Shown here one piece after another: positions 15,929 through 25,517 of a stretch of 64,000 nucleotides of DNA. The stretch's first letter is position 1. Each line of letters opens with the position of its first letter. Both the position numbers and the translations under genes were made by a program. Source of the DNA: Actinomycetota bacterium (lineage in GTDB: Bacteria > Actinomycetota > Acidimicrobiia > Acidimicrobiales > Microtrichaceae); NCBI GenBank assembly GCA_016870275.1, contig VGBZ01000003.1, forward strand, positions 79,743 through 143,742, read 5' to 3'. Under the pieces are notes generated by a model that worked only from the letters and a program-made list of their open reading frames with translations, was not told where the DNA came from and made no database searches.

Positions 15929-16840
15929 TCACTCGACGCCCGGCGAACCGAGCACGATGCAACCGGAGCGGATGTGCACCAGTCCGTCAGCGGCGAGCGA
16001 GTCGACCACGGCCTCCACCTCGTGATCGTCGCGATCCCCCCACTCGAGGACTGCGGCGACGTCGTGGCAACGAACCGGGGCGACGGCCACTGCCCGGAGC
16101 AGGCGGCCCCGGGCCTGCCGGGCGGAACCGGCGAACGGCGCCTGCGGCGTGGACACCCCTGCGGACCGGGCGGCGGGGTCAGGCGCTGGCCATCCAGAAC
16201 GCGCCCAGGCGCAGGTGCGTCGGACCGGACAACCCGTGCACTCCGGGTCCGTCGGCCGGCAGCGCAGCGCCCCCAGGTCGAGCAGCCCCTGGTTCCAGGC
16301 CCACCCGTGGCCGGCGGGCACCCAGGCGTCGGCCGCGGCCTGGGCCCGGGCTGGGGTGAGTCGCTCCCCCGCCCGCCGGGCGAGCACCCGACCGGTGTTG
16401 GTGTCGACGACGGCGACGTCCTGTTCGAAGGCGAACGCCAGCACGGCACGGGCCGTGTACGGGCCGATGCCGGGCAGAGCGAGCAGGTCGTCGAGGTCAC
16501 CGGGGACCGTCCCGCCGTGGCGCTCGACGACGAGCGTCGCCGTGGCGTGCAGGTTGCGGGCCCGACGTGGGTAGCCGAGCCCGACCCAGGCCCGGAGCAC
16601 CTCGTCGAGCGGCGCCGCAGCGCAGGCGGCCGGGTCGGGGTAGGCGGCGATGAAGGCCTCGTAGTGGGCGACGACGCGGTCCGCCTGGGTCTGCTGCAGC
16701 ATGACCTCGGCCACCAGCACCCGCCACGGGTCGCGGGTCCGTCGCCACGGCAGGTCCCGCCGGTTCGCCTCGGCCCAGGTGAGGACCCGGCGCTGCTCGG
16801 CGGTCGGCTCCGACGCCCCGGTCGACGACCGACGGCTCAC
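15929..16840 (-). CDS. mutY: A/G-specific adenine glycosylase MutY (short form)
   Basis: This 303-residue enzyme removes adenine mispaired with 8-oxoguanine. The catalytic Glu lies in VAEVMLQQTQADR, the helix-hairpin-helix with LLALPGIGPYTARAV, and the catalytic Asp in AVVDTNTGRV. A complete [4Fe-4S] site is present as Cys-X6-Cys-X2-Cys-X5-Cys (RCRPTDPECTGCPVRRTC). The usual NUDIX-like C-terminal domain is missing; about 75 other residues replace it. The GTG 16840 start overlaps the methyltransferase stop as GTGA. Confidence 0.93.
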   Translation of the reverse strand: MSRRSSTGASEPTAEQRRVLTWAEANRRDLPWRRTRDPWRVLVAEVMLQQTQADRVVAHYEAFIAAYPDPAACAAAPLDEVLRAWVGLGYPRRARNLHATATLVVERHGGTVPGDLDDLLALPGIGPYTARAVLAFAFEQDVAVVDTNTGRVLARRAGERLTPARAQAAADAWVPAGHGWAWNQGLLDLGALRCRPTDPECTGCPVRRTCAWARSGWPAPDPAARSAGVSTPQAPFAGSARQARGRLLRAVAVAPVRCHDVAAVLEWGDRDDHEVEAVVDSLAADGLVHIRSGCIVLGSPGVE

Positions 16841-17616
16841 GCGTCGAGCAGGGCGCACTGGTCCAGGACCGTGTGGTGCGGGTAGTCGAAGGTTCCCGTC
16901 AGCCCGACGTCCTCCCGCAGCAGCGTCGCCGCCTCCCGCAGCAGGGCCGCCTGGCGTTCCGGGGGCAGGACTGCGACGAACGAGATCGAACGGACACGGT
17001 CCAGGACGCCGTCCACGGTGGTCGCCACCGGGTTGTCGAAGCGTTCCTCCTGCACCGGGCCGAACCCGCCCGCCGAGTCGATCACCCCGGGCCAGCGGTG
17101 CTCGTCGTGCTGGGAGTACGGGCGACCGCCGGCGTGCCGCTCCACCAGGTCGTCCAGCGCCGTCACCCACCCGACGGACGCGTCGCGAACGTTCCAGGCC
17201 AGCACCAGCCAGCCGCCCGGACGGAGCACCCGACGGACCTCGGCGAGCGCCGACGCGGCATCGAACCAGTGGAACGCCTGGGCGACCGTCACCAGGTCGA
17301 ACGCGGCATCACGGACCGGAAGGGACTCGGCGACGCCGCGGGTGCAGGGCACCGCCGGCAGCGACCGCCGCAACTGCGCCGCCATCTCACCGAGCGGCTC
17401 GACGGCGGTGCACTGCAGGCCGGCGCGGGTCAGCTGTCCGGTGAGGATCCCGGTCCCGGCGGCGACGTCGAGCACCCGGGCGTCCCGGCCGGCCGGTGTC
17501 GCCCGGGCCACCTCGACGATCCGGCCGATGGCCGCCCGGGCGTAGGTCGGTCGGATCCTGGAGTAGGTCGGCGCCGCAGCGGCGAACCCGCCGGCCGCCA
17601 CCGGATCGACCGTCAC
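16837..17616 (-). CDS. class I SAM-dependent methyltransferase
   Basis: This 259-residue protein has the methyltransferase core: motif I VLDVAAGTGILTGQL near residue 48, then AFDLVTVAQAFHWFDA and EVRRVLRPGGWLVLAWN. It resembles the methyltransferase 11 group that includes many small-molecule enzymes. The substrate is unknown. It is coupled to mutY by a GTGA overlap and follows the MaoC gene by ten bases, so the three probably share a transcript. The start is GTG 17616. Confidence 0.88.
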   Translation of the reverse strand: MTVDPVAAGGFAAAAPTYSRIRPTYARAAIGRIVEVARATPAGRDARVLDVAAGTGILTGQLTRAGLQCTAVEPLGEMAAQLRRSLPAVPCTRGVAESLPVRDAAFDLVTVAQAFHWFDAASALAEVRRVLRPGGWLVLAWNVRDASVGWVTALDDLVERHAGGRPYSQHDEHRWPGVIDSAGGFGPVQEERFDNPVATTVDGVLDRVRSISFVAVLPPERQAALLREAATLLREDVGLTGTFDYPHHTVLDQCALLDA

Positions 17617-17626
17617 GGCAGAATGC

Positions 17627-18139
17627 TCAGGCGTCCCAGACGTCGTCGCCGTAGGGGCGCTTGCGCACCGGGGCGGCGTCGGCCTTCCAGACCATCACCT
17701 TGCGCTTGAAGTAACAGACCTCGACTCCGTCCTGATTGAAGCCCTTGGTCTCGACCGTGACGATGCCACGGTCACCCTTGGACGACTCGCGCTTCTCGAG
17801 CACGCGGGTCTCGGCGTAGATGGTGTCGCCATGGAACGTCGGGTTCTTGTGCTGCAGTGTCTCGATCTCGAGGTTCGCAATGGCCGCACCCGACACGTCG
17901 GGGACGCTCATGCCGAGCACCAGCGAGTACACGAGGTTGCCGACCACGACGTTCTTGCCGTGCACCGTCTCGTTCTGGGCGAACCACTCGTTGGTGTGCA
18001 ACGGATGGTGGTTCATCGTGATCATGCAGAACAGGTGGTCGTCATACTCGGTGATGGTCTTGCCGGGCCAGTGCCGGTAGATGTCCCCGGGCTCGAAGTC
18101 CTCGAGGTAGCGGCCGAACGGACGGTCGTGGACGGTCAT
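17627..18139 (-). CDS. MaoC-like hydratase, probable mesaconyl-CoA hydratase
   Basis: This 170-residue hot-dog fold protein carries the MaoC hydratase pattern, with NHHPLHTNEWFA and GKNVVVGNLVYSLVLGMS in the active-site region. It is divergent from a methylsuccinyl-CoA dehydrogenase-like gene 91 bases away, with two CitE/Mcl-type lyases nearby. That context suggests hydration of mesaconyl-CoA to beta-methylmalyl-CoA in the ethylmalonyl-CoA pathway. Alpha-proteobacterial Mch is about twice as long, so this would be the short actinobacterial form. The start is ATG 18139 with AGGAG upstream. Confidence 0.75.
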   Translation of the reverse strand: MTVHDRPFGRYLEDFEPGDIYRHWPGKTITEYDDHLFCMITMNHHPLHTNEWFAQNETVHGKNVVVGNLVYSLVLGMSVPDVSGAAIANLEIETLQHKNPTFHGDTIYAETRVLEKRESSKGDRGIVTVETKGFNQDGVEVCYFKRKVMVWKADAAPVRKRPYGDDVWDA

Positions 18140-18230
18140 GTGGGTGCTCCTGTGCTGCTCGGTCAGGACCGACGGACGGTACCGCCCGGGGCTTGGGAGG
18201 CCCAAGTGACTCGGCGGTAACCTGCGGAGC

Positions 18231-19871
18231 ATGACGAACGAGCAGATCGCCACACCCACCTCCGCCGACCTGGTCGCCACAGCCACCGTGCTCGACGCAG
18301 CACAGGCCGTGGTCGACGCCGGAGTAGGTCGTCTCGCCAAGGACGGGATCGACACCAATCAGGTGCTCGCCTACGACGTGGCCCACGCCGCGGCTGCGGT
18401 CATGGCCGCCCGGGGGCTCCTCTCCTACGGCTCCCGAGGCGACACCGAGTCGCTGATCACTGCGGCGTTCACCGCAGACGCCCTGGCGGACCTGGCCGGC
18501 AAGGTCTTCGGCCGGGAGGCCGAGTGGGGCGTCTCCCCCACGGCGCTGGATTCCACCCGGGAGTTCGTGGCCACCTACCGGGACCCGGCGTTCCTGGCCT
18601 CGCTCGCCGACAACGACGGTCCCCGTGGTCTGACCGACGACTTCGAGCTCGTCCAGGACACGTTCCGCCGTTTCGCCGAGGAGCAACTCGTCCCGATCGC
18701 CGAGCACATCCACCGCGAGAACGCCGACATCCCCGAGGACATCATCACCGGTCTGGCCGAGATGGGGGCCTTCGGCCTGTCGATCCCCGAGGAGTTCGGC
18801 GGTTTCGCCTCGGGTGACGAGTCCGACTACATCGGCATGGTCGTCGCCACCGAGGAGTTGAGCCGGGGCTCGCTGGGGGCCGGCGGGTCGCTCATCACAC
18901 GGCCCGAGATCCTGGCCCGGGCCCTCGAGGCCGGTGGCACCGAGGCCCAGAAGCAGGAGTGGCTGCCCAAGCTCGCCACCGCCGAGGTCATGAACGCCGT
19001 GGCCGTGACCGAGCCCGACTACGGCTCGGACGTGGCGGGCGTGAAGGCGACCGCCACCGACGTCGATGGCGGCTACCTCGTCAACGGCGTGAAGACCTGG
19101 TGCACCTTCGGGGCCCGGGCCGATGTCCTCATGCTGCTCGCACGGACCGACCCGGACCGCAACGCCGGCCACAAGGGCCTGTCGATGTTCATCGTCCCCA
19201 AGGAGCGGGGCGACGCCCACGGCTTCGAGCTCACCCAGGACGACGCCGAGAACCACGGGAACGGCGGCGGGAAGATGGAGGGCCGACCGATCGACACGCT
19301 CGGGTACCGCGGCATGCACTCCTACGAGATCGCCTTCGACAACTGGTTCGTCCCCGAGGCGAACCTGATCGGTGGCGAGGACGGCAAGGGCAAGGGCTTC
19401 TACTACCAGATGGCCGGGTTCGAGAACGGCCGCCTGCAGACCGCCGCCCGGGCCGTCGGCGTCATGCAGTCGGCCCTGGAGCTGGCCCGCCAGTACGCCA
19501 AGGACCGGGCCGTGTTCGGCCAGCCCGTGTTCGACTACCAGCTCACCCAGGCCAAGCTCGCCCGCATGGCGATCACCGTTCAGGGCGCCCGCCAGTTCTC
19601 CTACGAGGTGGCCCGCATGATGGCCAAGGGCGAGGGCACGCTCGAGGCGTCCATGATCAAGGCCTACGTCTGCAAGGCCGCCGAGTGGGTGACGCGTGAG
19701 GCCATGCAGATCCACGGCGGCATGGGCTACGCCGAGGAGTACACAGTCAGTCGGCTGTTCGTCGACGCCCGGGTGCTGTCGATCTTCGAGGGTGCCGACG
19801 AGACGCTCTGCTTGAAGGTGATCGCCCGTCAGCTCGTGGCCCGGCACACCAACACCGGCGGCGCCGCCTGA
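18231..19871 (+). CDS. mcd: acyl-CoA dehydrogenase, probable methylsuccinyl-CoA dehydrogenase
   Basis: At 546 residues this acyl-CoA dehydrogenase has an N-terminal extension of about 150 residues before the usual core, as in methylsuccinyl-CoA dehydrogenase (about 550). Core motifs include SIPEEFGGFASG, VAVTEPDYGSDVAGVKATAT, DRAVFGQPVFDYQLTQAKL, IHGGMGYAEEYTVSRLFVDA and ILSIFEGADET-like ending. It should turn methylsuccinyl-CoA into mesaconyl-CoA. A -10 box TAACCT (18218-18223) ends seven bases before the ATG, so the mRNA is likely leaderless. The hydratase gene lies divergently next to it. Confidence 0.8.
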   Translation: MTNEQIATPTSADLVATATVLDAAQAVVDAGVGRLAKDGIDTNQVLAYDVAHAAAAVMAARGLLSYGSRGDTESLITAAFTADALADLAGKVFGREAEWGVSPTALDSTREFVATYRDPAFLASLADNDGPRGLTDDFELVQDTFRRFAEEQLVPIAEHIHRENADIPEDIITGLAEMGAFGLSIPEEFGGFASGDESDYIGMVVATEELSRGSLGAGGSLITRPEILARALEAGGTEAQKQEWLPKLATAEVMNAVAVTEPDYGSDVAGVKATATDVDGGYLVNGVKTWCTFGARADVLMLLARTDPDRNAGHKGLSMFIVPKERGDAHGFELTQDDAENHGNGGGKMEGRPIDTLGYRGMHSYEIAFDNWFVPEANLIGGEDGKGKGFYYQMAGFENGRLQTAARAVGVMQSALELARQYAKDRAVFGQPVFDYQLTQAKLARMAITVQGARQFSYEVARMMAKGEGTLEASMIKAYVCKAAEWVTREAMQIHGGMGYAEEYTVSRLFVDARVLSIFEGADETLCLKVIARQLVARHTNTGGAA

Positions 19872-19881
19872 ACGTCAGTGG

Positions 19882-20973
19882 TCAACCCGGTCGGTCGAAC
19901 GCCAGCACCGACCTCACTGCCACGAGGTCCTCGGCAGCGACACGGTTGCGACCGATCCACAGCGGCGTGCCCTCAGGCAGGTGTGCGTATCCCGCCCGCA
20001 TCAGGGCGGCGGAGCGGTCAGGGTCGGTCGGCCAGCCCCGTTCGGTCGCTGCCGCCGTCGTGGCCCCGAGGTCGCATCGGTTCCGGCGCACCCAGGTCGA
20101 CAGGTGGTCGATGCCGACCAAGAAGTCTCGCTTCGACGCATTGCAGCGGGAGTCGGCGAGGACGAGGTTCTCAACGGCGTCGTTGGGGAAACGGCTCCAC
20201 GGCAGGACGTGGTCGACCTGCGCAGCAGCCGGCAGCGGTTCGGCGCAGTAGAAGCACCGACCGTCCTGCACCTCGGCCAACGAGCCCCGCAGCCAGGCGG
20301 GGAACGCAACCCGATCCGCTCCGAAGAGGTGGCGGCGGAGTTGCTCCGACTCGACGTCGATCCCGTTCCATCTCGCCACCTGACGCACCCAGTGGACCTC
20401 AACCAGCGGGCGCACCAGCGAAGCAAGTTGCACCAGCTGGTCGGATGCCCCGTCCCGGAAACGGATCGACCCTCCCCCGGGCGCGTGCAACCTCCCCAGC
20501 GACACGTTCTCAGTCCAGTCCACGTCGTAGAGGAACGGCAGCGGGACGCCACCGAGCACCTGGAGTCGCAGCACCGGGAACCGAGCGAAGTTGAGCTCGA
20601 CCTCGTCGAGGCAGCGTTCGAGCTCCCCGGGTGCCCGTGATCGGGCCGCCTCCAGCGTGGTGGCGCCACCGGCGGCCAGGTGGAGCGCCAACACGGCGCG
20701 GAGGGTCACGGACTTCCCGCTGCTGATCTGCCGGAGTGGTCCGTCCTCGGCGTCGGCACCGAGGTAGGAGCGAACCTGCGGCAGGTACAGCCGGACGACC
20801 TGCTCCGCCACCACTCGGGTGTGCAACCGCTGCGGCGCCTTGCCGTTCGCGTCGGCGAGCGACGCAGATGCGTCCAGCAACGCCAGAATCAGGGCCAGCT
20901 TGTAGGTCGCGGTCCGCTGGCCCTCGTCGATCACCCTCAGGAGCCGCTCGGCGACGAGGCCCGGCTCGGACAT
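19882..20973 (-). CDS. HNH endonuclease domain protein
   Basis: This 363-residue protein has an HNH nuclease near residue 250: GRCFYCAEPL, then QVDHVLPWSRFPNDAVENLV and SRCNASKRDF. The N-terminal part (LLRVIDEGQRTATYKLALIL) and the middle, with no recognised domain, are those of a stand-alone HNH family common in bacteria. It could act on invading DNA, but no other defence genes are nearby. ATG 20973 shares one base with the stop of the DUF4870 gene, so they are co-translated. Confidence 0.8.
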   Translation of the reverse strand: MSEPGLVAERLLRVIDEGQRTATYKLALILALLDASASLADANGKAPQRLHTRVVAEQVVRLYLPQVRSYLGADAEDGPLRQISSGKSVTLRAVLALHLAAGGATTLEAARSRAPGELERCLDEVELNFARFPVLRLQVLGGVPLPFLYDVDWTENVSLGRLHAPGGGSIRFRDGASDQLVQLASLVRPLVEVHWVRQVARWNGIDVESEQLRRHLFGADRVAFPAWLRGSLAEVQDGRCFYCAEPLPAAAQVDHVLPWSRFPNDAVENLVLADSRCNASKRDFLVGIDHLSTWVRRNRCDLGATTAAATERGWPTDPDRSAALMRAGYAHLPEGTPLWIGRNRVAAEDLVAVRSVLAFDRPG

Positions 20974-21458
20974 CACACCTCGACGGCGCCGGACACCAGC
21001 CGGAGGTTGATCGGGTAGCGGTACCACTCCCCGCGGTTGGCGGCGAGGGCAGCGATGATGTGGAACACCACGCCGGCGATCAGCACGATCGGGAACAGCA
21101 CGAACCCGATGAGCACGAACATCAACAGGCCCGAGACGATCAGCGCAATCGCGAGCGTGATCGAGAAGTTGAGCGCCTCAGCGGCGTGGTGGCGGGTGAA
21201 GCGCTGCTCGGGCTTGGAGATCAGGTAGATGATGAGCGGTCCCCAGAACCCGATCACGATCGGGAGCGCCTGCGCGAGCGTCGCCATGCCCTTCTCGGCG
21301 TCGATCTGCGCCGGACCGTAGGCCTGCGCCGCGGCCCCGTAGGGAACGGCAGGAACCGGAGGTGGCGCGGCGTCACCCCACTGGACACCATCCCACCACC
21401 GTTGCTGCCCGCTCGGATCCTCGAACCACCCGGGGGGAGTCTGCTGCTGGTCGTTCAC
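20973..21458 (-). CDS. DUF2510-DUF4870 membrane protein
   Basis: This 161-residue protein starts with a DUF2510 motif (PPGWFEDPSGQQRWWDGVQW), has a Pro/Ala linker, and ends with a DUF4870 domain of three membrane segments (about residues 65-85, 98-118, 122-142) including RFTRHHAAEALNFS. Its function is unknown. A TACGCT -10 box ends six bases before GTG 21458, so the mRNA is likely leaderless. It precedes the HNH gene. Confidence 0.88.
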   Translation of the reverse strand: MNDQQQTPPGWFEDPSGQQRWWDGVQWGDAAPPPVPAVPYGAAAQAYGPAQIDAEKGMATLAQALPIVIGFWGPLIIYLISKPEQRFTRHHAAEALNFSITLAIALIVSGLLMFVLIGFVLFPIVLIAGVVFHIIAALAANRGEWYRYPINLRLVSGAVEV

Positions 21459-21626
21459 GGTCGCAGCGTAGGTCAGTCGGCGACCGGGTGTGCGCCCGAG
21501 GGGGCCCGGGGTGCTGAACTGGCCTCCCACCATCAGGTGGTGAGGACGACTCGACGGAAGGCCGACCCACGTGCGGAACGACTCCGAGACCAGACGGCGA
21601 CCGCACGGCGAACGCCAGACGGCACC

Positions 21627-22487
21627 GTGAACGCCACGACCGTCGCCGTCGACTGCCCGGTCTGCGGGGCTGACGCCATCGACCCCTACGCCGTGGAGAA
21701 CGGCTTCGAGCTGGTGCGCTGCGGTGGATGCGGCCTGCTCTACGTGACGCCCCGACCCGACCCGGTCGCCACCGCTGTTGCGCACCAGTACGGCCTGCAC
21801 GAGGGAGACACCACGCTCGCGGTCACGGGCCGTTACCGGCCCGACCGGGTCCGCCCGTACCTGCGCATCCTCCGGGACGTCCACGGAGCATCCCTCCCTC
21901 CGACCTGCCGCCGGTGGCTGGACATCGGTTGCGGCCACGGCGAGTTCCTCACCGCCCTCGGACGATTCGCCGGCGACGACGTCTCGCTCATCGGACTCGA
22001 GCCGAACGTGACCAAGGCCCGGGGTTGCGCGGCACGAGGCCTCGACGTCCGCAGCGTCGGGCTGGAGGAGGTCGACGGGAACTTCTCGACCATCTCGTTG
22101 CTGAACGTGTTCTCGCACCTGCAGGATCCGACCGAGTTCATCGCCGGGTGCGTCGCCCGCTTGGATCCCGGCGGCGAGCTCCTGCTCGAGACCGGCGACA
22201 CCGCCGACCTGGCTGCTGTGGACCACCCACGTCCGTTGTTCCTGCCCGACCACCTGCTGTTCGCCAACGAACGGATCGTGCACCGGGTGCTCACCGAGGC
22301 CGGACTCCAGGTCCTCTCTGTCCACCACTACTCCGCAGCCTCGGCGGTCCCGGTGCAGGTGATCCGGGAGTGCCAGCGCGCAGTGCAGCGCGGGGACGTC
22401 CCGCCCGTGCTGGCCGCGACGCGTCGGTGGGTGCGGGAACGACGGCGGCGGATCGACATGTACATCAGGGCCCGTCGCCCGGACTGA
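21627..22487 (+). CDS. class I SAM-dependent methyltransferase with N-terminal zinc ribbon
   Basis: This 286-residue protein begins with a four-cysteine ribbon (CPVCG and CGGCG) followed by a methyltransferase 23 core: WLDIGCGHGEFLTALGRF, then FSTISLLNVFSHLQDPTEFI and LDPGGELLLETGD. Such proteins often modify sugars or natural products. The acceptor is not known. GTG 21627 is chosen because the zinc ribbon begins ten residues later; upstream codons have no family content. No operon partner is seen on this strand. Confidence 0.82.
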   Translation: MNATTVAVDCPVCGADAIDPYAVENGFELVRCGGCGLLYVTPRPDPVATAVAHQYGLHEGDTTLAVTGRYRPDRVRPYLRILRDVHGASLPPTCRRWLDIGCGHGEFLTALGRFAGDDVSLIGLEPNVTKARGCAARGLDVRSVGLEEVDGNFSTISLLNVFSHLQDPTEFIAGCVARLDPGGELLLETGDTADLAAVDHPRPLFLPDHLLFANERIVHRVLTEAGLQVLSVHHYSAASAVPVQVIRECQRAVQRGDVPPVLAATRRWVRERRRRIDMYIRARRPD

Positions 22488-22505
22488 CCCGGTCGGGGCG
22501 CCCCG

Positions 22506-23378
22506 TCAGTCCGACAGAGCCTCGATCGCGTCGGCGACGGCGATCGCCCGCCGGGCGTTGTCGACGTGGAGGTTCTCGATCATGCGCCCGTCTACCGTGA
22601 CCACGCCCACGCCGTCGGCCAGACCCTGCTCGAACGCCTCGATGACCCGACGCGAGTAGTCGATCTCCTCGGCCGACGGCGAGTACGCCTCGTTGCACGG
22701 CTCGACCTGCGTCGGATGGATCAGCGTCTTGCCGTCGAAGCCCATGTCCGCACCCTGAGCGCACTCGGCGGCGAACCCCTCGGGGTTCTTCACGTCGTTG
22801 TACACGCCGTCGAGAATCACCTTGCCGGCGAACCGGGCGGCGTTCACACACCGCCCCAGACCCCACAGCAGCGGCGCCCGACCGGGCACGAGCGCGGCGC
22901 GGAGTTCTTTGGCCAGGTCGTTGGTCCCCATGACCAGCACCTCGAGGCGCTCCGAGGACGTGGCGATCTCCACGGCCCGCTCGACGGCTGACGGGGTCTC
23001 GAGCATGGCCCAGATGCGCGTGTGGTCGGGCACGCCCGCGGCCTCGATGATCCACTCGACGGCAGCGACCTCCTCGGCCGAGTTGATCTTGGGCACGACG
23101 ATCCCGGCCGGGCCGGCGGCGGCCGCGGAACGCAGGTCATCCGCGTGCCACTGGGTCTCGGCCGAGTTCACGCGGATGGTGAGCTCCCGGTTGCCGTACT
23201 CCCCCGACGTGACCGCTGCGGCCACCTTCTCGCGGGCGACCTCCTTCATGTCGGGGGCGACCGAGTCCTCGGTGTCGAAAATGATCGAGTCGCACGGGAG
23301 CGCCTTGGCCTTCTCGAGCGCCTTGTCGTTGGCGCCCGGCATGTACAACACGCTCCGGCGTGGTCGGAGTTCGTTCAC
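22506..23378 (-). CDS. HpcH/HpaI aldolase-citrate lyase family protein, Mcl2/CitE-like
   Basis: This 290-residue TIM-barrel protein has the CitE-type motifs RRSVLYMPGANDKALEKA, IIFDTEDSVAPDMKE, IRVNSAETQW, and GFDGKTLIHPTQVEPCNEAY. It resembles (3S)-malyl-CoA thioesterase and citramalyl/malyl-CoA lyases. Beside the Mcl1-like gene it most likely hydrolyses or cleaves malyl-CoA in the ethylmalonyl-CoA pathway. The start is GTG 23378 with GAGGGGAG upstream. It follows the Mcl1-like gene by 27 bases. Confidence 0.85.
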   Translation of the reverse strand: MNELRPRRSVLYMPGANDKALEKAKALPCDSIIFDTEDSVAPDMKEVAREKVAAAVTSGEYGNRELTIRVNSAETQWHADDLRSAAAAGPAGIVVPKINSAEEVAAVEWIIEAAGVPDHTRIWAMLETPSAVERAVEIATSSERLEVLVMGTNDLAKELRAALVPGRAPLLWGLGRCVNAARFAGKVILDGVYNDVKNPEGFAAECAQGADMGFDGKTLIHPTQVEPCNEAYSPSAEEIDYSRRVIEAFEQGLADGVGVVTVDGRMIENLHVDNARRAIAVADAIEALSD

Positions 23379-23405
23379 GGTTGCTCCCCTCTCACGATCC
23401 TCACC

Positions 23406-24467
23406 TCAGAATCCGTAGAGCTCGGCGAGCGACGGGTCGCGCTCGGCGAGCTGGCGGGCAAGTTCGACGACGACGTGGCACTGCTTGACCGACGCGTCGT
23501 CCTCCATCTTGCCGTTCAACATGATCGCGCCGGTCCCGTCGCCCATCGCTGCGATGACCTCCTGGGCGTGCGCGACGTCGGCCGGGTCGGGCGAGAACAC
23601 CCGCTTGGCGATGTCGATCTGCACGGGGTGCAGCGACCACGCGCCGACGCAGCCGAGCAGGTACGCGTTGCGGAACTGGTCCTCACAGGCGACGGTGTCC
23701 TTGATGTCCCCGAAGGGCCCGTAGTACGGGAGGATCCCCGCCATGGCGCAAGCGTCGACCATCCGGGCGATCGTGTAGTGCCACAGGTCCTGCTGGAAGC
23801 TGGTGCGCTCGGCGTCGTACACGGGACCATCCTCACCCTCCGGCGGATCCTCACGCACCAGGTAGCCCGGATGGCCGCCGCCGACACGGGTGGTCTTCAT
23901 GCGCCGGTTGGCCGCCAGATCGGCCGGACCGAGCGACAGTCCCTGCATCCGAGGCGACGCCAGGCAGATCTCCTCGACGTTGGCCACACCGCGCGCAGTC
24001 TCCAGGATGGCGTGCACCATCAGCGGCTTCGTCAGGCCGGCCTTCGCCTCGAGCTGGGCGAGCAGTCGATCCACGTAGTGGATGTCCTCGGGGCCCTCGA
24101 CCTTGGGGACCATGATCACGTCGAGCTTGTCCCCGACCTCGGTCACGAGCGTGACGAGGTCGTCGAGCACCCATGGTGAATCGAGGCTGTTGACCCGGGT
24201 CCACAGTTGCGTGTCACCGAGGTCGAGTTCACGGGCGACCCGCACCAACCCCTCACGGGCCGCCTCCTTGGCGTCCATCGGGATGGCGTCCTCGAGGTTG
24301 CCGAGCAGGACGTCAGTGGTCGGGGCGATGTCGGGGAGCTTGGCGGTGACCTTGTCGAGGTGCGGCGGGAAGAAGTGGATCATCCGCGACGGCCGGAACG
24401 GGATCTCACGGAGCGGCTCCGGGGCACCCGCTGCGAGCGGCTTGAAGAAGTCCTTGGGGCTGCGCAT
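23406..24467 (-). CDS. mcl1: L-malyl-CoA/beta-methylmalyl-CoA lyase
   Basis: This 353-residue lyase should split beta-methylmalyl-CoA into glyoxylate and propionyl-CoA, and malyl-CoA into glyoxylate and acetyl-CoA. It has [64 protein letters not shown] and RVGGGHPGY, a set specific to Mcl1 rather than CitE. ATG 24467 is chosen since a TAGCGT -10 box (24475-24480, minus strand) ends seven bases upstream. The longer frame would overlap the divergent gene. Confidence 0.88.
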   Translation of the reverse strand: MRSPKDFFKPLAAGAPEPLREIPFRPSRMIHFFPPHLDKVTAKLPDIAPTTDVLLGNLEDAIPMDAKEAAREGLVRVARELDLGDTQLWTRVNSLDSPWVLDDLVTLVTEVGDKLDVIMVPKVEGPEDIHYVDRLLAQLEAKAGLTKPLMVHAILETARGVANVEEICLASPRMQGLSLGPADLAANRRMKTTRVGGGHPGYLVREDPPEGEDGPVYDAERTSFQQDLWHYTIARMVDACAMAGILPYYGPFGDIKDTVACEDQFRNAYLLGCVGAWSLHPVQIDIAKRVFSPDPADVAHAQEVIAAMGDGTGAIMLNGKMEDDASVKQCHVVVELARQLAERDPSLAELYGF

Positions 24468-24525
24468 GTCTCCGACGCTAGGTCGACACCCGCCGTCCGG
24501 CGAAACCGCCCGGTAGCGTTTCGCC

Positions 24526-25497
24526 GTGCGTGCCATCGTGTGTCGAGAGCTCGGCGACCCCGAAACGCTCGAGATGGTGGAGCGAGACTCGCCACCGTGC
24601 GGTCCGGGTCAGGTCCGGATCCGGGTCTGGGCGGCCGGGGTCAACTTCGTCGATGCCCTCTTCGTGCAGGGCCAGTATCAGATCCGCCCGCCGCTGCCGT
24701 TCGTCCCCGGGTCCGAGGTGGCGGGCGAGATCATCGAGGTCGGCAGCGAGGTGAACGATTGGTCGACGGGTGAACGCGTCGTGGCATCGATCGGCCTGGG
24801 TGGGTTTGCAGACGAGGTGCTCGTCGCCGGGAGCGTGCCCGTCCGTCTCCCCGAGCGGATCAGCTACGGCCAGGCCGCAACCATGGGCCAGTCCTACTCG
24901 ACTGCGCTGTTCGCCATGACGCACCGCACTCAGGTCATCGAGGGCGAGTGGATCGTCGTGGCGGGTGCAGCGGGCGGTCTGGGCCTGGCGTTCATCGACG
25001 TCGGCCGGATGCTCGGTACCCGGGTCATCGCCGCAGCCTCGGGGCCGGACCGGCTCCATCTGTGCATCGAGCGGGGTGCCCACGAGATCGTGGACTACAC
25101 CACCGAGAACCTCAAGGTCCGTATCCGGGAGATCACCGGTGGTGGCGCCGACGTGGCAGCCGATCCAGTGGGCGGGCCCCACGCCGACGCACTCCTGCGC
25201 TCACTCGGTGAGGCCGGTCGCCTCCTCGTCCTGGGGTTCGCCAGCGGAGAGATCCCCCGCCTCCCCGCCAATCAGGTGCTGCTTCGCAACCGCACCGTGG
25301 TCGGCGTCGACTGGGGGGCGTGGGCCATGGCGCACCCCGAGGCCCAACGTGAACTGTTCGCAGAGGTTCTCGCTGCTGTGGATGATCGGCGACTCCAACC
25401 CGTCGAGCCGACCACTTACCCCCTCGAAGAAGCCGGAACGGCGTTGCGGGACCTGCTCGAACGCCAGATCGTCGGCAAGGCCTGCCTCACCACGTGA
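24526..25497 (+). CDS. NADPH:quinone oxidoreductase family protein (zinc-free MDR)
   Basis: This 323-residue medium-chain reductase has the family motifs [31 protein letters not shown], and the nucleotide site [19 protein letters not shown] near residue 150. It lacks structural zinc cysteines. It may reduce quinones or enoyl-type substrates with NADPH. A TAGCGT -10 box (24514-24519) ends six bases before GTG 24526, so the mRNA is likely leaderless. It is divergent from the malyl-CoA lyase, from which a link to acyl-CoA metabolism might be guessed. Confidence 0.9.
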   Translation: MRAIVCRELGDPETLEMVERDSPPCGPGQVRIRVWAAGVNFVDALFVQGQYQIRPPLPFVPGSEVAGEIIEVGSEVNDWSTGERVVASIGLGGFADEVLVAGSVPVRLPERISYGQAATMGQSYSTALFAMTHRTQVIEGEWIVVAGAAGGLGLAFIDVGRMLGTRVIAAASGPDRLHLCIERGAHEIVDYTTENLKVRIREITGGGADVAADPVGGPHADALLRSLGEAGRLLVLGFASGEIPRLPANQVLLRNRTVVGVDWGAWAMAHPEAQRELFAEVLAAVDDRRLQPVEPTTYPLEEAGTALRDLLERQIVGKACLTT

Positions 25498-25517
25498 CCG
25501 GCCGTTCGGCGCAGGCG

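Noticed and set aside
19882..21458. HNH plus DUF4870 pair as a defence system
   Set aside because: The overlap is real, but neither domain set nor neighbours match a defence island, so the idea is not supported.
20736..21626. N-terminal extension of the zinc-ribbon methyltransferase
   Set aside because: It crosses the opposite-strand HNH and DUF4870 genes; the family content begins after GTG 21627.
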